A stretch of DNA of 64,000 nt from Candidatus Sumerlaeota bacterium (GTDB lineage: Bacteria > Sumerlaeota > Sumerlaeia > JAFGJS01): positions 34,769-98,768 of the forward strand of contig JAFGJS010000151.1 of assembly GCA_016928995.1 (NCBI GenBank), given 5' to 3'. Position numbers and translations under genes: made by a program. This document shows, piece after piece, positions 9,301-16,269 of this stretch. The notes under the pieces are model-generated. The model saw only the letters and a program-made list of their open reading frames with translations, was not told where the DNA came from and did no database searches. Every line of letters begins with the position of its first letter. Within the stretch, counting starts at the first letter, position 1.

Positions 9301-10504
9301 TGGCTTCGACCGTGTCTTGCGGATCGACGATCTCTACTTTCGGCGGCTCGTCCTGCAAGCCCTTGATCTTGAACACGGTCTTGTCCAGTTGCAGTTCGTC
9401 GGCGTTTTGACCCTCCAGCCAGTAGATCTCCTCGCCGGCCTTCACTGTGCGTTCAGTGGAAACCCAGTTTTCCTCGATCATCACCGGGGCTGCGGAATCG
9501 TCTCCCATGCGCAGTTTGGCTTGCGCCAGGGGATGATTCAACCGGAAGCGAATCTTCGCCTTTGTGCCTTCGACAGCCCGGATGTTGCCTTCGCTTTGCT
9601 CCTGCGGCTCCAGCCGCGTGTAGTCCGGGTAGTTCAAGGTTACTTGAATCTCTTCGATGCGCGGCGGCTCCACAAAACGCACTGTCGCGGGTTTGGTTTT
9701 GCCGTCGCCCGCCGCCACGTAATATTCGATGGAGCGCATGCGGTTTTTCAGCGTCCGGACGAACGTCCCGTCCGGTGTATCGGACATGTCCAATTCGCGC
9801 CAGTCTTCTTCCGGCTCCATACCGGCGTCACGCACATACATGCGCACTGCATCCGCCGGCCGGCCGGAAATCGTCGCCGTGATTCGGATCGGATCGCCCT
9901 TGCGGAAGGTCTCCCGGTCGCTCTCGGCGGACACGCGCGTGAAGGTGAAGCCAGCCATCGGCGCCGCGACGCGCAACGCCGCCGTGCGGAAATCCTGCCA
10001 AGCCGCCAACGTGGATAGCAACACAATCGCCAGACAACCGAGATAAGCCAGTTTGATTTTCAGATTGCGCCACGGGATCAACCGGACCGTATCCAGCCTC
10101 GCGATGCGTTGCCGCGCACGTTCAAGCAAGGCCTGCGTCAACGTGGAAGAAAGCCCGGCCTGTTCGGCCTCTTGCGGATCGCTCAGCTCCGACGCCGTGC
10201 GCAGCATCTGGCCCAGTTCAGGATATCCGCGTTCGATTTCACTGACCGCCTCGTGCTCGCCGAATTTCCGCGCAGGTCGCAGATAACGCCTTGAAAGCAG
10301 CGCCAAACCCGCCGCCGTGAGACCGCCCAGAATCAACCAGCGCCACCCAGTGGGCAGTCCGACCAACGCATCCGCCACTGCCGCTACGCCCGCCAGACCA
10401 AGGCATGCGATCCCGGTCAGCGATCCGCCTTCTCCGGCGAAAAAACGCCGCCGCCACGAAATATGATCGCGGACTTTAATATTGATCGCGTCGTTGCGTT
10501 TCAT
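6338..10504 (-). CDS. Giant DUF4175-like membrane protein with low-complexity regions
   Basis: 1388 residues. The N-terminus has hydrophobic helices near residues 27-70 and 150-168, then a beta-rich region (about 180-520) resembling the DUF4175-type proteins linked to MoxR/vWA operons. The middle is predicted coiled coil, rich in Glu, Gln and Arg. Two strongly biased segments follow: a Q/S/E/G-rich stretch at about 785-1025, which contains an (SQ)n tract at about 806-842, and a second E/S/Q/A/D-rich stretch at about 1116-1253. A charged helical domain ends the protein. Its start overlaps the stop of the BatA-like gene by 4 nt (ATGA). The soluble part is probably periplasmic, but topology is not certain. 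Family assignment is from memory of operon context and architecture. Confidence 0.7.
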   Translation of the reverse strand: MKRNDAINIKVRDHISWRRRFFAGEGGSLTGIACLGLAGVAAVADALVGLPTGWRWLILGGLTAAGLALLSRRYLRPARKFGEHEAVSEIERGYPELGQMLRTASELSDPQEAEQAGLSSTLTQALLERARQRIARLDTVRLIPWRNLKIKLAYLGCLAIVLLSTLAAWQDFRTAALRVAAPMAGFTFTRVSAESDRETFRKGDPIRITATISGRPADAVRMYVRDAGMEPEEDWRELDMSDTPDGTFVRTLKNRMRSIEYYVAAGDGKTKPATVRFVEPPRIEEIQVTLNYPDYTRLEPQEQSEGNIRAVEGTKAKIRFRLNHPLAQAKLRMGDDSAAPVMIEENWVSTERTVKAGEEIYWLEGQNADELQLDKTVFKIKGLQDEPPKVEIVDPQDTVEATSLTEVAVRARASDDFGLKEFGVMLKIGDQPEEVLLTKEFDPDGEVELSVREIAKAMLEKHNLTINDNVRLYSFATDYKPDTERRGVSDLLPIDIIPFRIKYEIEEMQSEEGMLPEQMQQAMEDLFEIEQAIERQREVVSDAFRYQQEKRDAPKALEDMAQEETDLSDNVEELHGRLSAEEGMDEQVLSDLQDAYSLMDLAAVEFDRLDVDAGWDQSDPALASLLRVRRNLIRRLLKQQQQQQMQGQMDTVEQPSAANLAQEAERLSGEEQQVGEKLDKYQAAQEPDPRSLNRTKTQQEFATEDEGELLEDLRNHELLGTPLVMERIEEIDRLMRRADRELADDQLADARPRVGDAEDRLQQLAEHLRGLEEQNLAQTLNQTSNMADQAAEELEREQQEQEQQQNSQQQSQSQSQSQSQSQSQSQSQSQSQSQSQSSSQQQSSASQQSGNQLQSSSPSQQNSNQQQQAGEENEGDENQQDAGEQESGENAGEQGENQSAESNEGDQGETGLQTEGQEPQNGANGEEQQEQGASGAENQQQPGAGGDSEQERAEEDSSGDQGQEGQGANGEQEQPREQGAGNDQREQGAGGDEEQEQNRGAGRSPNRERLADNADTMADWLRYAEERLGGENQEVGRRLGELNDEIDLEGLGEALRQAERRRRLGLSDQAAQLDQDAAMRFRRLAERAALERDRLIQGRLERMAEAQAEAQQLSQAMENNGQAQSEEGEQESEQQTENGEGQNAEAQDGQAENESAESSAQTEAEAQGQSGEEGNGQGESESESDSESDAESAESNAESAAEAQGRQGQQGQGENPSEEQSESESQGQSEGQSDAESEALAQNGGSNERSEAEESRDGGWGNRPPQLDNSGIVGRNAGIPTELLERLEDFAVDLRSFNDEELSEMADRLDRALENLERDAAGSPHWPVSRDLAEETLRPAKERLEQLIAEVIQRELLAQKDDNVPDKYIRLVERYFRELSDDLRDDEE
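7979..8084 (-). repeat. Ser-Gln codon repeat within the giant protein
   Basis: About 100 bp of degenerate hexanucleotide repeat encoding alternating Ser and Gln, some 18 SQ pairs. Ser codons alternate between AGT/AGC and TCA/TCG types, so the protein-level repeat is better conserved than the DNA repeat. This suggests selection on the peptide rather than pure slippage. Confidence 0.85.
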
Positions 10505-12399
10505 GCCCGGCTCCTATCCGCCAGGTAATTCTCCGCGACCATCAGCCCCAGCAAACCGATGGCCAGAAAAACCCAAAACTCATTTTCACGCTCGCTCTTG
10601 AGCGGAGCGACATCTTTGACTTCCTGCTCTTCCTCGGGCGCATCGGCCAGTTCGGCAAAACCGAGCGACCGGCGAAACTCCGCTTCATCCGCCATGACAA
10701 TATCCGATTCGCGCGCGTCGGGCGCCACGACAAACCAGCCATCATTGTCCTTATAGGCTCCGGCGTCGCGCTCGCCGTTCATCCGCAACGCCTCAACGCG
10801 CGCCTGGTCCGTCACGTTCTGAATGTCCGCGAGATAACTAAACGTCTCGCGGATTACCGGCACAAAGATACGCTCCTTGGGCCAATCGCTCCAATCGCGG
10901 TCGGCAGGATTGGCAAACGCGATCACGCTCCCCCGGCCGACGGCCTGTTCGATAATCGCGGGAGCGCCGTTGCTCAAGCGCGCCAGCACATGCGCGTCTT
11001 CATCCGGTTCAAGGCGAAACACGTCGCGAAACACAATGCGCGAAAGATCGCCGCTCTCACGCCCGGTGAACAGCTGCAACGCAGGATGCTCCTTGTCCCA
11101 CTCCGTGATGGTACGCGGCACGGGCACGTCGAGTTCACGCAACGCGGCGGGAAACACGCCTGCGTCGTAAAACTCGTTGAACATCCGCTCCGACGTGCGG
11201 TTGCCGAGAAACCAGACAGCCTTGCCGCCGTTCGCGAGATAGCGCTTCAATTCCGCAACCTCATCCTTGCCCAGCGCGCCCACGTTGCATAGCGCCACGA
11301 CGCGGTAGGGCGTCAAATCCTCGATCTCGCGCCGCACTTCGCACTTCAGTTCCGATTGCCCGTCGCGTCGTTTGCTGATTTTCAGCGCCATCTCAATGTA
11401 GTACGTCTCATCCTGAAACATCGTGCTGCCCGGCGACCCGTTCACCAGCAGCACGGGAAGCGGCTCGCGCACATTGAACACAAAATGCCGTTCGTTATCC
11501 GCGGCCCAGGCGTCCTCCGCGTCCACTCGCGCCACGCCGGTATATTCGCCCGGCTGAACCGGCGTCCAATTCATCCGCACGGCGCCATTGCGCAAGAGCG
11601 CGGTCTTTTCAACTTCCACGCCGCCGAGCTGCAGCGACACTGTGACCTCCTGCGCTTCGGGCGTGGCGCCGAAACACGCCAGCTGCACCTCCACTTCGCC
11701 ATCACCGCCCAGATACGGCGATAAATTGCGCACGTCCGCCACGGCGCAGTTCCAATCGCCAGGTTTTATCGCGGGCATGAGTTCCACGTCCACGTCGAGC
11801 GGCCAATCGCCCAGCGGATCGCCGGGCAAACCCTTGCGCTGCATGTCGGTGAACAGGTAGACTTTGCGTTCCTTGGCCGCGGACAGCTTCAGCCGGTCGC
11901 GCGCCCATGCCGACATCGCCGTGTAATCAGTCGCGCCGGCCGGACGCAAATCAGCGTGCTCCAAGTCTTCCACTTCTTCCACAGCGTCGCTGAACACGGC
12001 GACCGTGGCCTTCGCGCCATTCGGCAGTTCCTTCAGCGTCTTCAGCGCCGCATCGCGCGCCAGCGTGAAATTGCTCACGCCCAGCGCCTCGCCGTTCATG
12101 CTGCCCGAGGCATCAATCAACAGCAGCGCGTCCAGTTGTGCGGAGCTCTCTTCGTCCGGTTTTTCAAAGAACGGCCGCGCGAAAAGGAACGTCAGCAGCG
12201 CGACGATCAACAGCCGCGCGGTCAGCAGCAGCAAGCGCTGCAAACGGCGCCAGGATTTCGTCTCCTGCACGGCTTGTTTCAGGAAACGCAGCGTGCCGAT
12301 GGTTTCCTGACGGAACCGGCGGCTGCGGATCAAATGAATGATCACCGGCGCCGCCAGCGCCGAAAGCCCGAACAATATTGCGCCGTTAATAAATCCCAT
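10501..12399 (-). CDS. BatA-like vWA membrane protein
   Basis: 632 residues from the preferred ATG at 12399; an upstream in-frame start would add 24 residues that look like translated repeat DNA. The N-terminus GFINGAILFGLSALAAPVIIHLI followed by RSRR is the hallmark of the BatA N-terminal membrane segment; a second helix lies at about residues 56-74. A vWA domain follows with the MIDAS motif Asp96-Ala-Ser98-Gly-Ser100. The central part is beta-rich and the C-terminus has another helix (FWVFLAIGLLGLMVAENYLA). It overlaps the next gene by 4 nt, while a 222-bp gap with a repeat element separates it from the DUF58 gene upstream. In MoxR operons such proteins anchor metal-dependent protein interactions at the inner membrane. 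Confidence 0.85.
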   Translation of the reverse strand: MGFINGAILFGLSALAAPVIIHLIRSRRFRQETIGTLRFLKQAVQETKSWRRLQRLLLLTARLLIVALLTFLFARPFFEKPDEESSAQLDALLLIDASGSMNGEALGVSNFTLARDAALKTLKELPNGAKATVAVFSDAVEEVEDLEHADLRPAGATDYTAMSAWARDRLKLSAAKERKVYLFTDMQRKGLPGDPLGDWPLDVDVELMPAIKPGDWNCAVADVRNLSPYLGGDGEVEVQLACFGATPEAQEVTVSLQLGGVEVEKTALLRNGAVRMNWTPVQPGEYTGVARVDAEDAWAADNERHFVFNVREPLPVLLVNGSPGSTMFQDETYYIEMALKISKRRDGQSELKCEVRREIEDLTPYRVVALCNVGALGKDEVAELKRYLANGGKAVWFLGNRTSERMFNEFYDAGVFPAALRELDVPVPRTITEWDKEHPALQLFTGRESGDLSRIVFRDVFRLEPDEDAHVLARLSNGAPAIIEQAVGRGSVIAFANPADRDWSDWPKERIFVPVIRETFSYLADIQNVTDQARVEALRMNGERDAGAYKDNDGWFVVAPDARESDIVMADEAEFRRSLGFAELADAPEEEQEVKDVAPLKSERENEFWVFLAIGLLGLMVAENYLADRSRA

Positions 12400-12420
12400 G
12401 CGGCATAACCTGATTTTTTT

Positions 12421-12618
12421 TAACGCGGAGACGCAGAGTCGCTGAGAACCGATTTTTTTTGACAGGATCAACGGGATGAACAGGATCTAAACTGACTTAA
12501 GCATTTTTAACGAGAGGCAATTATAAAAGGAAAAAGCCTCAAAAAAATCCTGTCAATCTTATCCATCCTGTTAAAATTTTCTTTTCTATTCTTTGCGTCT
12601 TTGCGCCTTTGCGTTTTG
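12421..12618. repeat. Quasi-palindromic intergenic repeat element
   Basis: The whole DUF58-BatA gap is a nested inverted repeat. The outer left arm (12422-12448) is built of a 9-nt unit of the form CGCnnAGn and matches the reverse complement of the outer right arm (12589-12615) at 20 of 27 positions. The inner arms (12461-12487 and about 12547-12576) both carry two copies of ACAGGAT in inverted orientation. A-runs and T-runs separate the arms. It holds no gene. Similar strings occur between genes in many unrelated genomes, as far as I recall. Confidence 0.75.
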
Positions 12619-12621
12619 TAG

Positions 12622-13524
12622 TTAATATCTTGCGCGGCGGAGCAGGTATTCGATCAGCAGGTTGCGGATCGGTTCATGCGTGCCGCAAGCCAGCCAGTCG
12701 ATACCCCGCTCCTCGCAACTGCGCTTCAGTCCCTCGCGCCAATCCGCCACGATCCTGTTGTACGATTCACGCAGCTGCGGGGCGTGCACGCGCAACTTCT
12801 CGCCCGACTCCAAATCCTCGAACTCGTATTGCCCCGTTGTGGGCAGCTCGATCTCCCAGGGGTCGAGCACGTGCAACACCAGCACTTCGTGGCCCATGTA
12901 CCTCAGGTCGGACAGCCCGTGCAGGATTTCCGCTTCCTTGTCGAACAGATCGCTGATCAGCACAATGATTCCGCGCCGCTTGCACGTCTCACGCACGTCC
13001 TCCAGCGCGGCGCCGATATCGCCCTGGCCCGCAGATTGAACGCCTTGCAACAACGCTAGAATCTCGTGGAACTGGCCAGGCCTAACACGAGGAGGAACAA
13101 TATCCTGCACAGTGTTTCCGAGCATGTACGCGCCCGTGGCGTCGCGGCCCAGCAGCGCCAGAAACGCCAGCGCCGCGGCCGCGCGCGCGCCGTAACGCCA
13201 CTTCTGCGACCGGCCATGCGCCGTGAACATCGAGCCTGTCGTGTCCAGCAGCAGATACAAGTTCAGATTCGTATCCGACTTGAACTGCTTGATGTAAAGC
13301 CGCTCCGTGCGCGCCCATAGATTCCAATTCACATAGCGCAGATCGTCGCCACGCTGATACTCCCGGTGCGAATCGAATTCCACGCTGAAGCCCAAATACG
13401 GACTGCGATGCAAACCGTGCAGCGTCCCTTCCACGATCCCATGCGCAGCCAACTCCAGATCCTCCATATCCATGAAGAGATCGGGATCGTCAATCTGCAG
13501 TTGCTTGCGGGCCGCGACAGGCAT
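12622..13524 (-). CDS. DUF58 domain protein (MoxR partner)
   Basis: 300 residues. The DUF58 signature is the segment REYQRGDDLRYVNW at about residues 54-67, followed by a vWA-like fold beginning LYLLLDTTGSM, where the MIDAS is altered to DTTGS. No membrane helix is evident, so it is probably cytosolic. Its start codon overlaps the moxR stop by one base (TGATG), showing tight translational coupling. DUF58 proteins accompany MoxR ATPases in most bacteria and are thought to be clients or adaptors of the ATPase; the biochemical function is unknown. Confidence 0.92.
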   Translation of the reverse strand: MPVAARKQLQIDDPDLFMDMEDLELAAHGIVEGTLHGLHRSPYLGFSVEFDSHREYQRGDDLRYVNWNLWARTERLYIKQFKSDTNLNLYLLLDTTGSMFTAHGRSQKWRYGARAAAALAFLALLGRDATGAYMLGNTVQDIVPPRVRPGQFHEILALLQGVQSAGQGDIGAALEDVRETCKRRGIIVLISDLFDKEAEILHGLSDLRYMGHEVLVLHVLDPWEIELPTTGQYEFEDLESGEKLRVHAPQLRESYNRIVADWREGLKRSCEERGIDWLACGTHEPIRNLLIEYLLRRARY

Positions 13525-14555
13525 CAGGCTTCCTCTTTCACGCTTTCCAGAATTTCATCCACGATCTGATCCGCATCCACATTGTCCGCGCGGCTGCGGA
13601 AGTTAAGCACCAGACGGTGCCGCAGGATCGGCTTGGCCAGCGCCTTGACGTCGGCGAAATCGACATGATAGCGACCGTTGACCAGCGCCCGCGCCTTGCC
13701 GCCGAGGATCAGATTCTGCGATGCTCGCGGACTCGCGCCATATTGCACGTACTTCCCCACCGACTCCAGACGATTGCCGTTCACGCCCGGTCGCGTAGCG
13801 CCGGTGAGCCGCACGGCGTAGGAGACCACGTCATCCGAAACCGGCACGCCGCGCACGATGGTCTGCAACTGCACAACCTCGTCCGCGCGCATTATCTTAT
13901 GCACGTCCGGCTCGAAGTTGCTCGTCGTTCCCTTCACGATGTCCACCTCATCCTGCGGCGAGGTGTAATGCACCTTGATGCAGAACATGAAGCGGTCGAG
14001 CTGCGCCTCGGGCAGCACATACGTGCCTTCGAGTTCGATCGGGTTTTGCGTCGCCAGCACCATGAACGGCGGATTGAGCTGGTACGTCTCGCGGCCGGCC
14101 GAGACTTGCCGCTCCTGCATCGCCTGCAGCAAGGCGGCCTGCGTCTTGGGTGGAGTGCGGTTCACCTCGTCCGCCAGCACCAGGTTGGCGAAAATCGGCC
14201 CCGGCAAAAATTTATGATGACGCCGCCCGGTGTCCGGGTCTTCCTCGATCACATCGGTTCCCGTGATGTCCGAGGGCATTAGGTCCGGCGTGAACTGGAT
14301 GCGCTGAAACTCCAGGTCCATCGCCCGCGACATGGTGCTGGCCATCAGGGTCTTGCCCAGCCCCGGCAGACCGAGCAGCAGGCAATGCCCCCGGCACAGC
14401 AGACTGATCATCATCAGCTCCAGCGGCTCGCGCTGGCCGTACACCGCCTTGCTGATTTCGTTCATCAATTTGTCATGCGCCTCGACCAGCCGCTCGACCA
14501 ATTTCAGATCGTTCGTTGTCGCTTGCTCCAATGTGGCGTCCGTTCTCTCAGTCAT
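13524..14555 (-). CDS. MoxR-family AAA+ ATPase
   Basis: 343 residues from ATG 14555, chosen because AAAGGA stands five bases upstream. Walker A is GLPGLGKT (residues 62-69), Walker B is LVLADEVNR, sensor 1 is ATQNPIE, and the arginine-finger region PEAQLDRFMF is typical. MoxR ATPases act as chaperone-like remodelers together with vWA proteins encoded beside them, as here with DUF58 and two vWA membrane proteins. The Shine-Dalgarno overlaps the stop codon of the GxxExxY gene, so that insertion lies immediately upstream of the translation signal. Confidence 0.95.
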   Translation of the reverse strand: MTERTDATLEQATTNDLKLVERLVEAHDKLMNEISKAVYGQREPLELMMISLLCRGHCLLLGLPGLGKTLMASTMSRAMDLEFQRIQFTPDLMPSDITGTDVIEEDPDTGRRHHKFLPGPIFANLVLADEVNRTPPKTQAALLQAMQERQVSAGRETYQLNPPFMVLATQNPIELEGTYVLPEAQLDRFMFCIKVHYTSPQDEVDIVKGTTSNFEPDVHKIMRADEVVQLQTIVRGVPVSDDVVSYAVRLTGATRPGVNGNRLESVGKYVQYGASPRASQNLILGGKARALVNGRYHVDFADVKALAKPILRHRLVLNFRSRADNVDADQIVDEILESVKEEA

Positions 14556-14565
14556 TGCCGTCCTT

Positions 14566-14997
14566 TCATATTGCACAATTTACTCTATGCCTTTTTTTTA
14601 TCAGGAGATATGGGGATGCTGGAGATGAATCAAGTTCGACTCTTCTGAAATCCGCCCGCATTTTGGCGAAATTGACCAGCAATCCCACTTCTTTTTTTGC
14701 CGCTTTCAAGTATGATCTCAACTGCGCATAATGCGCTTTATGAAATTCTTCTACCGTCTTTAATTCAACTATCACCGTATCCTCTACCAATAAATCCAAC
14801 CGATGTTTTCCCACTAAGCGACCTTCATACATCACTGGATATTCTTTTTCCGCCTCAAAATAAATTTTACGTTGGCTCAGTTCGATGGTTAGCGCATTGC
14901 GATATATGCTTTCCAAAAATCCAGGGCCTAAGCGCGAATGCACTCGAATCACTGCGTCAATAATCGCCTCCGTCAGTTCAGCATGCTGATATGCCAT
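14566..14997 (-). CDS. GxxExxY protein (PD-(D/E)XK-like)
   Basis: 143 residues. The name-giving motif is GPGFLESIY (residues 24-32), followed by a PD-(D/E)XK-like core: LDLLVEDTVIVELKTVEE, in which Asp and Glu-x-Lys are the candidate active-site residues, and the closing block HYAQLRSYLKAAKKEVGLLVNF. Family members are widespread small proteins of unknown function, related to nucleases by fold and probably laterally transferred. The gene is bounded by a perfect 15-bp inverted repeat, and the last 17 or so codons run through and past the left repeat copy, so the C-terminus SPYLLIKKRHRVNCAI is partly encoded by repeat and flanking DNA. It interrupts the MoxR operon in the sense orientation. The protein assignment is firm; mobility is inference. 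Confidence 0.88.
   Translation of the reverse strand: MAYQHAELTEAIIDAVIRVHSRLGPGFLESIYRNALTIELSQRKIYFEAEKEYPVMYEGRLVGKHRLDLLVEDTVIVELKTVEEFHKAHYAQLRSYLKAAKKEVGLLVNFAKMRADFRRVELDSSPASPYLLIKKRHRVNCAI
14604..14618. repeat. Left copy of 15-bp inverted repeat
   Basis: GGAGATATGGGGATG, an exact reverse complement of 15017-15031. The 428-bp interval between the outer ends contains almost the whole GxxExxY gene. Inward of this copy the sequence continues with a related GGAGATG unit. Confidence 0.85.
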
Positions 14998-15016
14998 TTA
15001 TCCCCCAAATCCCCTT

Positions 15017-15031
15017 CATCCCCATATCTCC
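15017..15031. repeat. Right copy of 15-bp inverted repeat
   Basis: CATCCCCATATCTCC, the exact reverse complement of 14604-14618. It lies 19 bp upstream of the GxxExxY start codon in the minus-strand reading. Further GGGGAT-type units sit between it and the gene. No target-site duplication is obvious outside either copy. Confidence 0.85.
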
Positions 15032-15050
15032 ATATACATCGAGCGTTGAT

Positions 15051-15983
15051 TCAGTCGACGTCCGGGTATATCGGGACTTCGTCCGTGGTTTGGATCACCT
15101 CGGCCACGGGGCGGCGTTTGAGCGCCATCAATCGCGCGCCGCGCGCATCGCGATGCGACGGCCGCGAAGTCGCCTTGCCATCGCCATTGCCGTCCAGCAG
15201 GCAATGCTCCGTTTGGAAGAGATTCCCCTCAGTGTAAATCTCCTCCACTCGCCGCTTGCACTCCAGAAAGATCTCATCCGCGCTGAGCAGTTTGTCGCCA
15301 TCCAGATCGCTGGACGGAGTCTCCAGCACCACGGCCAGCACTCGCGCGAACTCGGTTTCGTTCGCCTTTTCCTCTTCGTTGCTGGCAGTGATGAATATAC
15401 GGCCCTCAGCGGCGAGTTCCTCGATCATCTTGCCGCTCAAGGTCATGGTCAAGATCACCGCCAATCCTCCTGCCGGCTTCACTTCAGCCAGCATCTCGGC
15501 TAGATCCTTCTCGGAGATGTCCGGTCCCGGCAGATTATACATCACCCGGCCGCGCGACTGATTGCAATGGCCGAGGAAGATCGCCCAGACCGGCGCCCCG
15601 TCGTGCGAGAGTTCCGCCATTCGCGCGGTTTCCTCGCGCAAGCCGTCCGCGTCGCAAGCGCCCCAGCCTTCGCGCTGCCCCTGATCGTAGCGCACAGTGA
15701 TGTCCTGCGCCTCGATCTCATAGTACGCGGTCAGCGCCTTGACATAATCCTCCAGCAGCCCGCGATAAAACGCCTCGCGCTCCTCGTCGCCCGGCGCTCC
15801 CATGAAAATCCAGACACGCGGCGCGGCATTGAGTTGCGAATTTTCTATCGATTGTGTCGTGGGCGCATCCGGAGTCATGGACGGTTCCAGCGGAGTCGCC
15901 CACGCTGATCCGCCCCAAATGACTACTGCGCCAAACATCACCGTCAGCAAAAATCGTATCAAGCCGCTGCTCCCATTCGCCAT
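15051..15983 (-). CDS. Exported caspase/legumain-fold protein with EF-hand
   Basis: 310 residues with a Sec signal peptide (hydrophobic core FLLTVMFGAVVIWGGSAWA). The middle resembles C13/caspase-like peptidases: VWAIFLGHCNQ aligns with the strand carrying the catalytic His, and LAVILTMTLSGKM with the strand that normally reads ACxSG. The nucleophile Cys therefore appears replaced by Thr, and GHG by GHC, so peptidase activity is doubtful. FITASNEEEKANETEF is also typical of this group. Near residue 233 a canonical EF-hand loop DLDGDKLLSADE is present, with a second partial calcium-loop-like stretch DGNGDG about 40 residues on. It is upstream of moxR in the same direction and probably part of that operon. 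Confidence 0.6.
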   Translation of the reverse strand: MANGSSGLIRFLLTVMFGAVVIWGGSAWATPLEPSMTPDAPTTQSIENSQLNAAPRVWIFMGAPGDEEREAFYRGLLEDYVKALTAYYEIEAQDITVRYDQGQREGWGACDADGLREETARMAELSHDGAPVWAIFLGHCNQSRGRVMYNLPGPDISEKDLAEMLAEVKPAGGLAVILTMTLSGKMIEELAAEGRIFITASNEEEKANETEFARVLAVVLETPSSDLDGDKLLSADEIFLECKRRVEEIYTEGNLFQTEHCLLDGNGDGKATSRPSHRDARGARLMALKRRPVAEVIQTTDEVPIYPDVD

Positions 15984-16269
15984 AGTCGGTTGAGTCCTTG
16001 CGCTTTTATCCGGCTTACAATTGATATCATTCTTTTGGGATCTGAGACTAACTCCGATTCATTCATACGACCAGTCCGCTTCAGCGAAAGTTTGAAGCCA
16101 ACGAAAGATGATACGAAAAATTTCGCAGTTCGATAGATCGCTGGAATCGAAGACTTTGATAATAAACTGAAAACGAACGGGATCGCCGTCTGTGAAATGT
16201 TAAAAAATAGCATTCGAACCGGCGATGATTCAAGCAGGTTTTAGCATCATCGACACCGCGAGACAGCCG

